Assembly: GCA_018398585.1 (NCBI GenBank)
Contig: JAGTTD010000013.1
Coordinates: 10,202,492 to 10,266,491, forward strand
Length of the DNA: 64,000 bases
Direction of reading: 5' to 3'
Origin: Simmondsia chinensis
Lineage: Eukaryota > Streptophyta > Magnoliopsida > Caryophyllales > Simmondsiaceae
A model generated the notes under the pieces. That model saw nothing but the letters and a program-made list of their open reading frames with translations. It was not told the DNA's origin and made no database searches. Below, in pieces: positions 55,253-64,000 of the stretch. Numbering within the stretch: the first letter of the stretch is position 1; every line of letters begins with the position of its first letter. The translations under genes and the position numbers were made by a program.

Positions 55253-56036
55253 TGTTTGTGTTTGGATTAATCAAAATTCCACTCAAAAAAGGAAATATAT
55301 CATGTCGAACTTGCCGATTGGCATGCCGAAAGTGCAATTCAGCTACTGGAACATGATTTGGTGGCCTCACCAAGTACTCTGCATTCAAACAAATAGGTCG
55401 TGGGAGTATTGGAGCAGGGAGATGATATTGATGTCCTGTATGAACACTACTCAGCCCAATGCATCGAATTTGCTCTTGATCAGAGGATCGTTCATGTGGA
55501 CTGACAGTTCTTTCAGGAACATGATTGTGAAGTCTAACTTGAGATGGTTGTAGATGAACTTGAGGTCCACTTGCAAGCAACAGGCCACCAACTCCTTCAT
55601 CCACATTCTGTTTTTGCACCAGATTCAGCAGCACAGCAAAACGATCATCCACTCGATCTTGAATTTTTTCATCAAACTCCTTTGATCGTTGATTAATTTG
55701 ATCAGCCATTTTCTCTTCAATTTGTTGCTTATGTTGATTAAATTTCTCCTCAAAACCCAGAATTTGTAAGCCAAAACGCTCATTAAACTTCTCATCCTGA
55801 TCTTGCAACCTCTTATGCAAACGTTCCTCCATTTTATACAAGCGTTCCTCCATTCTTTGCTCACGCTCCAGCTGGTCCTGATTAAACTGAACCATCAACG
55901 CCTTTAGCTCTGCATTCAGCTCAAAACGAGTCACAACCTGCTGGTCTTTCTCTGCATTATCACTAACCACATCAGCATAAGTTGGACCTGCTGCAGCTTG
56001 GGCCGTTCCAGATCTGGTTGTCATGCCTCCAGCCAT
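55230..56036 (-). CDS. gag-like coiled-coil protein of tandem element, unit 1
   Basis: 268 codons from ATG 56034-56036, beginning MAGGMTTRSGTAQ like N-termini of plant gypsy gag proteins. A long coiled coil covers about residues 45-125, with repeated RMEERLYKMEERLHKR-type heptads. The usual gag capsid domain and zinc knuckle are missing, so it is a truncated gag. Intact here; the copy in unit 2 has a stop. Confidence 0.65.
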   Translation of the reverse strand: MAGGMTTRSGTAQAAAGPTYADVVSDNAEKDQQVVTRFELNAELKALMVQFNQDQLEREQRMEERLYKMEERLHKRLQDQDEKFNERFGLQILGFEEKFNQHKQQIEEKMADQINQRSKEFDEKIQDRVDDRFAVLLNLVQKQNVDEGVGGLLLASGPQVHLQPSQVRLHNHVPERTVSPHERSSDQEQIRCIGLSSVHTGHQYHLPAPILPRPICLNAEYLVRPPNHVPVAELHFRHANRQVRHDIFPFLSGILINPNTNNGCKTSS

Positions 56037-56525
56037 GATTCACTCCAAATCTTCACAAAATGATTTGATCAATGCTGAATTTCAACTGACAGCAACACAA
56101 TCGCAAGTAGAGACTCAATTACTGACTTTCAAGATCAAATGTATGAATCAAAAAAATCTGAATTGATCTTGATCAGTTTGTCCTCTACAAATCTGAATGC
56201 GCAGAGATTGAATCAGCTCCTGATTTAAATCTGAACTGATTGCAATTGATTCTCTTCAATCTGACAATGCTTGGACTGATCTATTAGCTCGGTTTTCAGC
56301 AGCTCAACCACCAGATTCGAACAAATAATTTTATTTTATTTTTGAAATGTTCAAGATCAATCTAAGAATCAAAATCTGAAGTGATCTTGATCAAATTGTC
56401 TTGAAATGACCTGATTTTGTTGTAAATTGAAATCTACACTGGATTACGAATTTCTGAAATTTTTTTTTTTGTTGTTTTGTTTAATTTTGATTACGCACTC
56501 GATCGGACGAGGCTCTGATACCAAT

Positions 56526-56987
56526 TGTTATTGGCGGGCTTGAACCACGAACGTAAACTAATATTAAAATGCGGATAGATTGAGAATATGAGATGAGAAA
56601 GAATTAAAATTAAGATGAGAAAGTAGAGTTTAGAGTTTAGATGAGAGAAAGAAGGGAAGGGGATGAGAAAATAGAGTTTAATCTCAAATGAGATTGATAT
56701 TTCAGATTACTTTTCATTGAATGAATGAACCATTACATCCTTCACTTATTCATAACAATCTAAGCAAGCCAAACCATTAAGAACAATCTAGAACATAGTC
56801 TAACTAACGAGTATTTAAATGTATTATTACTGTATTTGGCGCCAAACATAATAGCAGCCAGCATTTCAGCACACACGCAGCAGCATCAGCAAGCAGAATG
56901 CACAAAACAGAATTTTAAACCTCCTTAACCGATTTTCCCGCCAATTGCCAAATTTGAACTCAAGCCTCGGAATTTCGGTTTGTAAAA
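56526..56987 (-). repeat. LTR copy 2 (shared, middle) of tandem element
   Basis: 462 bp, nearly identical to copy 1. It serves both units: 5' LTR of the left unit and 3' LTR of the right unit. Confidence 0.88.
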
Positions 56988-57383
56988 TTCCCTTCCCCTT
57001 GAAAACATTCTTGTCCTCAAGAATGGAAGAGAGTCGAGACTTTGAAGATCACTTGTTGCTATAGAAGAAGGCTTGATTGAGCTGAATTGCCTTACAACTT
57101 CTTGCCCCTGCAGAGCACAAGTATATACAAGATCTGATACGCAGCTGAATCCCATGTTGATGCAGCTTGTGAAATGATTCCAGCCCAAGGTCTTTGTTGC
57201 CAATGCTTGCATCTGATTTAGGAAATTCTGCTCAGGTGGTCTGCACAACCCAAACCAACACAGCCTATCAGCAACCATAGCTCGCTGCAGAATTGTATTG
57301 ATGAAAATGAGTCGTTGATTCCCATCAGCTAGCTCAAGTCTACAAATCTCTTCTCCCTGTTCAGGAGGAGGTTTTGCACCCAT
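56925..57383 (-). CDS. uncharacterised ORF of tandem element, unit 2
   Basis: 152 codons, differing from the unit 1 copy at only a few residues (for example CALQGQ for CSLQVQ). Same caveats. Confidence 0.4.
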   Translation of the reverse strand: MGAKPPPEQGEEICRLELADGNQRLIFINTILQRAMVADRLCWFGLCRPPEQNFLNQMQALATKTLGWNHFTSCINMGFSCVSDLVYTCALQGQEVVRQFSSIKPSSIATSDLQSLDSLPFLRTRMFSRGREFYKPKFRGLSSNLAIGGKIG

Positions 57384-58167
57384 TGTTTGTGTTTGGATTA
57401 ATCAAAATTCCACTCAAAAAAGGAAATATATCATGTCGAACTTGCCGATTGGCATGCCGAAAGTGCAATTCAGTTACTGGAACATGATTTGGTGGCCTCA
57501 CCAAGTACTCTGCATTCAAACAAATAGGTCGGGGGAGCATTGGAGCAGGGAGATGATATTGATGTCCTGTATGAACACTACTCAGCCCAATGCATCGAAT
57601 TTGCTCTTGATCAGAGGATCGTTCATGTGGACTGACAGTTCTTTCAGGAACATGATTGTGAAGTCTAACTTGAGATGGTTGTAGATGAACTTGAGGTCGA
57701 CTTGCAAGCAACAGGCCACCAACTCCTATATCTACATTCTGTTTTTGCACCAGATTCAGCAGCACAGCAAAACGATCATCCACTCGATCTTGAATTTTTT
57801 CATCAAACTCTTTTGATCGTTGATTAATTTGATCAGCCATTTTCTCTTCAATTTATTGCTTATGTTGATTAAATTTCTCCTCAAAACCCAGAATTTGCAA
57901 GCCAAAACGCTCATTAAACTTCTCATCCTGATCTTGCAACCTCTTATGCAAACGTTCCTCCATTTTATACAAGCGTTCCTCCATTCTTTGCTCACGCTCC
58001 AGCTGGTCCCGATTAAACTGAACCATCAACGCCTTTAGCTCTGCATTCAGCTCAAAACGAGTCACAACCTGCTGGTCTTTCTCTGCATTATCACTAACCA
58101 CATCAGCATAAGTTGGACCTGCTGCAGCTTGGGCCGTTCTAGATCTGGTTGTCATGCCTCCAGCCAT
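57361..58167 (-). pseudogene. gag-like frame of tandem element, unit 2, with stop
   Basis: Matches the unit 1 frame (55230-56036) but a CAA codon has become TAA near 57850-57855, splitting it into 104 codons (57853-58167) and 159 codons (57361-57840). Confidence 0.75.
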
Positions 58168-58658
58168 GATTCACTCCAAATCTTCACAAAATGATTTGAT
58201 CAATGCTGAATTTCAACTGACAGCAACACAATCGCAAGTAGAGACTCAATTACTGACTTTCAAGATCAAATGTATGAATCAAAAAAATCTGAATTGATCT
58301 TGATCAGTTTGTCCTCTACAAATCTGAATGCGCAGAGATTGAATCAGCTCCTGATTTAAATCTGAACTGATTGCAATTGATTCTCTTCAATCTGACAATG
58401 CTTGGACTGATCTATTAGCTCGGTTTTCAGCAGCTCAACCACCAGATTCGAACAAATAATTTTATTTTTTTTTTGAAATGTTCAAGATCAATCTAAGAAT
58501 CAAAATCTGAAGTGATCTTGATCAAATTGTCTTGAAATGATCTGATTTTGTTGTAAATTGAAATCTACACTGGATTACGAATTTCTGAAATTTTTTTTTT
58601 GTTGTTGTTTTGTTTAATTTTGATTACGCACTCGATCGGACGAGGCTCTGATACCAAT

Positions 58659-59055
58659 TGTTATTGGCGGGCTTGAACCACGAATGTAAACTAATATTAA
58701 AATGCGGATAGATTGAGAACATGAGATGAGAAAGAATTAAAATTAAGATGAGAAAGTAGAGTTTAGAGTTTAGATGAGAGAAAGAAGGGAAAGGGATGAG
58801 AAAATAGAGTTTAATCTCAAATGAGATTGATATTTCAGATTACTTTTCATTGAATGAATGAACCATTACATTCTTCACTTATTCATAACAATCTAAGCAA
58901 GCCAAACTATTAAGAACAATCTAGAACATAGTCTAACTAACTAGTATTTAAATGTATTATTATTGTATTCACAAAACAGAATTTTAACCTCCTTAACCGA
59001 TTTTCCCGCCAATTGCCAAATTTGAACTCAAGCCTCGGAATTTCGGTTTGTAACA
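58659..59055 (-). repeat. LTR copy 3 of tandem element, with deletion
   Basis: 397 bp; compared with the others it lacks about 64 bp (the GCGCCAAACATAATAGCAGC region). It keeps the canonical TAACA end that the other two show as TAAAA. Confidence 0.88.
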
Positions 59056-59060
59056 AAGAA

Positions 59061-60950
59061 CTGGAGCGTCGACGACCGTAAGTAATAATCTAACTCATCA
59101 CATGACGTGAGATTTTATTTGGGCTTGAATCGGCCCAACGTTCCACGCATATGACTCTTCTTCGAAACTATTACTACACGAGGAAGAACCCTAAAATGTG
59201 GAAGAAACTTGAGGATTATCAATCGATAATCTTTGAGAATAAGAGAAAAATAATTCATGTAAATCTCGATCGACTGTTGCAATAAAACCTGGGTTATCAA
59301 ATGTTAGATTTAACTTTTAGAAAACAATTGTAAACCCATAAGTTTACAACAGGGATCCAAAATAGTGATAAAACAATAGTAAGATAATTCAAAATAATAT
59401 TTAAAAAATTTTACTTTTATTGCGGCAACCGAGGCCTCCAACAAGGGGATGGATTGGTTATCTGCCATCTAAGTAGCAATATCTACCAATCTAGATATTG
59501 CTTGTGGCATGGTAGGATAATAACAACTAGAAAAAAAGTCATAGCGTCTCTAAACATACTAAAAAATTTACGTACCTCGCTAATTACATTCCAATCTACT
59601 ACTTCTAAATTAAAAGACCTAAGATCTGAACGACTATCCTGTACAAATTCAATTAATATATTTTATATAGTAATAGTCTTTCTAACATATCTACTATTGA
59701 TGACCATCTAGTTTGTGTGTCTAATTTAAATTGTTTATAGTGTATACCATGCATGTCATAAAGATTTTAAAATCTTTTCCTTTTAGTTCCAGATGATTTG
59801 ATTGCTATAGTAACTTCTCTTAAACACTCAAGAGAAGCTTGTATTAGGTCCAAATTATCCGTCACCATTAAATGCATAATATGGCATATGCAACGTAAAT
59901 GAAAATATTTCCCATCTAACATGGGTTTCATGTGCCTAATCAATTGTTTTACGGATGCATTGTTGCTTGTAACGTTGTCAAAAGTAATGCTAAAAATTCT
60001 ACAATCTATACCTCACTCACGGCATGCCTGCATAATGGCACCCGTGATTATCTCAACAGTTTGGGGATAATCTAAATGGCAAAAATGAATTATTCTTTTT
60101 TGCATAATAAAGGAAGAATCGATTCAGTGTACCATTATGCACATGAATGGCACACCAAGTTTCGACCTCCATGTGTCAGACATCAACGAGAACATGCTCG
60201 TGTTCATCCTAAAAATGTCTGCAAGCTCATTTTTCATTCTAAAAATTTCTTTAAATGCGTCCCGCTTGAAAGTGTTCCGAGGAACCTTTACGGCGACGGG
60301 GTTTAAAGCATTTTGGCAATAGTGGACAAATCTAGGGTCTTTGCCGGTGTTAAATGGCTTTTCAGCCCCAATGACATATTTTACTAATTCTCGCCTATTG
60401 TTTTTTTATGAAAACCTGAAGCTAGCAAGTGCACCGGTCATTTGTTGTACTAAATGTTGTTGGGATCTATTTGGGTTTAGTTCGGGGTGGCATTTCTCTA
60501 GGTGTCTTTTTAATGTGCCTGTCCCACCACCACATGAATGACTAAAAATTTTAGGGGTGTCACATAATTTACAATAGGCTTTATTAATTGTCCAATCTAG
60601 TGTGAAGTGCTTCCACACCTCACTAGTATTACGCCTATTGCTAGTGGTGCTGTTGTGGGTTTTAGTCTCGGTGCTGGTGGGTGTGGGTTCTTCTTGGAAT
60701 TGTGAATTTTGAGCATCCCTCGATTCAGGTAAATACTATTCTTGCTCCTCCCAATTTTAAGTGTCCATTTAGGGAGGAGACGGACCGGGTTCTAAAAATA
60801 TTCGTTCCTGGGTATTAAGTTCGACAACTCTACCCTTCTTAGGAATTTTAGGTGGTCGTGAAGAGCTTGAACTAGATTTATCGGCTCCAGATGAAGAAGA
60901 AGAGTTGTGTGCTATGGTAGTATTGTTGATTATTAATTAAAAAATGCAAC
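59061..60950 (-). pseudogene. hAT transposase, N-terminal and core part, broken
   Basis: A serine-rich N-terminus (about 60780-60920) leads to a BED zinc finger at 60406-60618 with CKLCDTPKIF and LKRHLEKCH. The catalytic-core region follows at about 59740-60080, with a DNVTSNNASVKQL block and the signature FHLRCICHIMHLMV. Many stops. BED fingers bind the transposon ends. The coding text resumes in 54050-54394 on the other side of the inserted LTR element. Confidence 0.85.
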
Positions 60951-61282
60951 TAAGAATACAAATTCAGTAAATAAAAATAACAAACAAATAAAATTTCTTT
61001 CGATCCTAAATTTTACCGAAGCGAAAACTGAAATTTAAACTTGTACGAGATTCTACCAGCAGAACAAGTTGTAACTTCGAACTTCAGAAATTTAAAGCAA
61101 GAGAACTTTAGATTAGTATAGAAAAGAAAATTAGATGAAGAAATTATTGTGGTGAAATAAAAAATTTGGATGAGTATTTATAAAAAAAAATATATATTTT
61201 TTTAAATATTGTCCGCCCTTTCAGCTGTTGGGGGGCAGCCCCCCCCAACGGGCCGGGGCCATTGGCCACCTCTAAGAGTGGT

Positions 61283-61580
61283 CTTGCCAAGTTGCTTCTT
61301 CTGGACTCAAATTTTCCCATTAAGCTAATTCTTAGTTCGCTGGCTTGTCCTTGCACTTAACCATTTTTTGCTCCAAAATTGCCAATCACTAAATCACTAG
61401 CTTGCCCTCTTCATCAACTTGAGGTGGATGTCCCTCCCTTTTCTTCAAGACCCAAAGATGAAAAACTAGGAAAATGGAACATGAGGTGGTAACTAAAGCT
61501 CAAATTTTCCCCCAATTTCTTTCAATTTGTGTTTGCTATTTTCGATTTGTGGTCCAACAAATTAGTGGGTAGTCCTAACA
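61283..61580 (+). other. host sequence right of the hAT element, ending as an LTR
   Basis: The last part (about 61490-61580, ending AGTCCTAACA) lies against a PBS and so should be the end of the 5' LTR of the copia element to the right. The phrase CTCAAATTTTC..CCCAATTT matches TTCAAATTTTCGCCCATT at the window end. The first 200 bases do not match the other LTR. Confidence 0.5.
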
Positions 61581-62225
61581 ATTGTTATCAGAGCCCCAGG
61601 TGAAACCTAAATAAGAGAAATAACTGCAAGAATGGGAGGAAAGTACTGGTGGCCAGACTTGTTGTTTCGATGAAGCAGACGATGTTGGTAAAGGCAGCGC
61701 GTGTTTACACACACCTGAAAAATGAAGTCAGTAGGGTGTGTAGAAGCCTACGGAGGCGTATGAAGGTTCTAAACCATGCGTACTGGTGAATGGAGGTAAA
61801 AAAAGACTAGATCGGGTTACCTAGGTGACAAATCTAGAGCAAATCGATGAACGATGAGGCATTGGTGAGAATCCGATTGTAGGAATGTGGAGTGTGGCTG
61901 AGCAAAGCGAAGTCGGTGGTGCTTCACGAAATTGAAGAATGGTGGTTGAGATCTGAGACGACAATGGAGTCAGAGAAGGAGACAAAGGACGCCTGTGGTT
62001 CAGGTGAGAGGCGCCGGAGCTGATGTGTAGAGAGAGACCGGTGAGAGAAATAGAAATCGAAGAGAGAGACACTCTGAGAGAGAGAAGTCGAAGGAACGGG
62101 AGAAGAAGGGGCTGTGATTTTTGGGTTGTGGTTAACTATTAAAGTTTACCAAATTGGAAAAATTAGTTCTGATTAAAAAAAAAAAAAAAATTTGTGTTCA
62201 AGGTGATTAAAATCATTATTCATTA

Positions 62226-63345
62226 ATGGAGACCAACGAACTAAAATTTTTTCTTATTGAGAAATTTGGCGGGACATAATCTGCGTATTGACAGATGCAA
62301 ATTGAGGATTTTATGTATGCGAAAACGTTGCATTTGCCCTTATTAGGGAAAAGACCCAAGGATATGGAGGATGAGGAGTTGAACTTGTTAGACCAACATG
62401 TTTTAGGTGTCATTTGACTTACTCTGTCCCGGACTGTGTCACACAATGTTCCCAACAAGAAGACAACGATGGTTTTGATGGCAGCTTTGTCGAGCATGTA
62501 TGAGAAGCCATTGGCAAACAACAAGGTATATCTAATGAAGAAGTTGTTCAATTTGAAAATGGCAGAAGATGGTTATGTTGCCCAGCACTTAAATGATTTC
62601 ACTATGTTTATAAATCAATTAATGTCGGTGGAAATTAAATTTGATGATGAAATCCAAGATTAGTGTCGTAGGCGTCTTTGCCCAATAGTTGGAAAGCCAT
62701 GAGAATGACGATTAGTAATTCTACCTATAATGAAATTAAAATATAATGACGTAAGTGATTTGGTTTTACTCGAGGAGATGCACCGACGCGATTCTAGCTA
62801 GAATCACACCTTGAGCGTGGAAACCCAGGATAGGGGTTTGGAAAGATCACATAGAAGCAGAAGCAGCAGTAGGACAGGCCAGAGGGGGCCTTATTGTGCC
62901 TACGGAAAACCAAGGCATATGAAAAGAGAATGTAGAGTGTTGAAAAAGTCTAACTCTGATACAATAAATGTTGTGACTGAAGAGATACAAGATGCTTTAG
63001 CTCTTACATTACATTCACTAATGAATAACTGGATTTTAATTTCAGGGGCTTTGTTTCACACTACATCGTGTAGGGACATGATTTAGAAATTTTGTGGCTG
63101 GGGATTACAGTAGAGTGTAACTGACAAGTGGACATTGGTTGGAAGTTGTCGGTATGGGTGATGTTAGGATTTCATTGCCACATGGGTCGGTGTGAACTTT
63201 ACATGGTGTGAGATATGCACCCGAGTTCAAGAAAGATTTGATATCGGTGGGATAGCTCGATGACGGTGGGTATTCTGTCAGGTTCTCGGGCGGAAAGTGG
63301 AGAGTCTCGAAGGGGGTGTTAGTGATAGCTCATGGCTAAAGTCAG
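62226..63345 (+). pseudogene. copia gag-protease remnant
   Basis: The gag begins METNELKFFLIEKFGGT at 62226 and has LDQHVLGVI, MYEKPLANNKVYLMKKLFNL and VAQHLNDF (62436-62663), with stops near 62274, 62418 and 62661. The zinc knuckle is degraded (YCAYGKPRHMKREC, 62890-62935). The protease site reads LISGALFHTT (usual LDSGAS), losing the catalytic Asp. Post-protease text RISLPHGSVWTLHGVRYAPE and LISVGQLDDGGYSV follows to about 63345. Confidence 0.8.
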
Positions 63346-63729
63346 GCATGTTGTTTTTAGCGTCGAAGTCAGCTGATGGTGAGTTTACTGCAAGAAAACT
63401 CAGCTTTAGCCAGGTCAAAGCATGTTAGCTAGAAGCCACTTCTTGAGGTTTCATATCAGTTCAGAAAGCCGATGGATAAATGGATTACTCAGACAGTTCG
63501 TTCTCATGGAGGTTCGAGTACACGTGTCAAGTGGGAGCTTACAGCGGGAGTTGGAATAAGGTCCTAGTGCAATAAGACAAGTGGCAGCGTGAATCCAGTA
63601 GTTTTGCTAAAGAAGAGTGTATTGCCTGACATACTGAAGCCGGGGCGAGCTTCAAGCAAAGTTCACGCATGATTATTGTGTGTGAGGGAGAAGCATGGGG
63701 GATTGTTGTACAGTCTCCAAGTTAGAGAT

Positions 63730-64000
63730 TGTTAAATGTGGAGACTGTTCGTTTTCGATAACTATAATTAATTATGGTCAGAATTTTTAGGGCTTGTGTT
63801 AATGGCATGACCCTTGAGTTTCAAGCGGTTTTGATTGTAACAGGTCTATTTATAGGCAATCTTTGTTTGGTTTGTAGTGTGAGCAAGCGAAGGCAAAATA
63901 TTTTAATCTTCAATTATATAGTGACTATTATTGCTTCCCTTCCATAGATGTAGGCTTTAGTTAAGCCACCTGAATTTTGGTGTTCAAATTTTCGCCCATT
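63730..64000 (+). repeat. 3' LTR of the last copia element, cut by window edge
   Basis: Starts TGTTAAATGTGGAGAC next to the polypurine tract, with a CTATTTATAGG box near 63845-63856. Its end lies beyond base 64000. Confidence 0.7.

Larger units (their letters stand above)
54395..59055 (-). mobile_element. non-autonomous LTR retrotransposon in tandem: three LTRs, two internal regions
   Basis: Order on the plus strand: LTR 54395-54856, internal 54857-56525, LTR 56526-56987, internal 56988-58658, LTR 58659-59055. The repeat period is about 2131 bp and the copies are nearly identical. One target duplication, AAGAA, brackets the whole array (54390-54394 and 59056-59060). Each internal region carries a PBS (CAATTGGTATCAGAGC in element sense) and a polypurine tract, but only a gag-like frame and a second frame running into the 3' LTR; RT and integrase are absent. 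It needs another element's enzymes. Confidence 0.9.
53676..61274 (-). mobile_element. hAT transposon, interrupted by an LTR element
   Basis: A perfect 8-bp target duplication AGAGTGGT lies at 53668-53675 and 61275-61282. The element begins TAGAGGTGGTCATGGGC; the reverse complement of its right end reads TAGAGGTGGCCAATGGC, the usual hAT terminal form. GGCC-rich subterminal blocks lie at 53700-53765 and 61225-61262. A minus-strand Ac-type transposase is split by the insertion at 54395-59055. Without that insertion the element is about 2.9 kb. Confidence 0.9.
61581..64000 (+). mobile_element. internally deleted Ty1/copia element, plus strand
   Basis: The PBS at 61583-61597 (TGTTATCAGAGCCCC) is followed by a leader, gag, zinc knuckle and protease. 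Then, instead of integrase and RT, the sequence passes to a 3' region with a polypurine-like CAAGTTAGAGAT (63718-63729) and an LTR starting TGTTAAATGTGGAGAC at 63730. So most of pol is missing. It continues past the window. Confidence 0.75.

Noticed and set aside
53676..61274. A free-standing domesticated hAT gene
   Set aside because: Terminal inverted repeats and target duplication are present and the frame is full of stops, so it is a transposon relic.
1..64000. Endogenous pararetrovirus sequence
   Set aside because: All reverse transcriptases seen sit in LTR-bounded elements or LINE context with integrase or chromodomain; no movement-protein or virion-protein signature was noticed.

Overview
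This is a stretch of nuclear DNA from a flowering plant, most likely a eudicot. The evidence is GT-AG introns averaging a few hundred bases, AT-rich intergenic DNA, Ty1/copia and Ty3/gypsy chromovirus elements primed by initiator tRNA-Met, L1-type LINEs, MULE and hAT elements, and a gene fusing a flavin oxidoreductase to a cyclopropane-fatty-acid-synthase-type methyltransferase, which is typical of plants. I cannot name the species.

Layout. 1-3962: decayed copia element (minus), cut by the window edge. 3963-5032: AT-rich DNA with a ~60-bp tandem repeat. 5033-10078: complete Tnt1-like copia element (minus) with two LTRs. 10524-12438: LINE carrying ORF1 but no ORF2, with a 15-bp target duplication. 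14124-14735: MULE-type MITE. 14843-15790: fossil copia pol on the plus strand. 16941-22175: Reina-like chromovirus (minus).

23127-47802: the one host gene in the window. Twenty-two exons can be joined in frame (~810 codons). Intron 1 is 13.4 kb and holds two MITEs, a LINE RNase H remnant, a 2.2-kb solo LTR with a GGTACC minisatellite, a second chromovirus (28891-34325), a palindrome-rich MULE MITE and a 615-bp solo LTR. Intron 2 holds a SINE with a 5S-rRNA head and an Au-type tail. Intron 6 holds a second ORF1-only LINE fragment. The acceptor expected for exon 2 is not AG, and the last exon (~55 codons expected) is not found before the window ends, so the gene may be a recent pseudogene.

Downstream of exon 22 is a nest of transposons: a copia element (47902-53142, minus), then an hAT transposon (53676-61274, minus) whose transposase is split by a non-autonomous LTR element with three LTRs and two internal regions (54395-59055), then an internally deleted copia element on the plus strand (61581 to the window end). 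Most boundaries were fixed by finding target-site duplications by eye, so the insertion order can be read.

Most notable: (1) the 5S-headed, Au-tailed SINE at 37016-37252; (2) two LINE copies in which ORF1 runs straight into the 3' UTR, a plant analogue of half-L1 elements; (3) the long-intron synthase gene with an abnormal acceptor and missing last exon; (4) the tandem three-LTR element; (5) the MULE MITE packed with perfect AACCGCGTTT palindromes, inserted exactly across the edge of a solo LTR.
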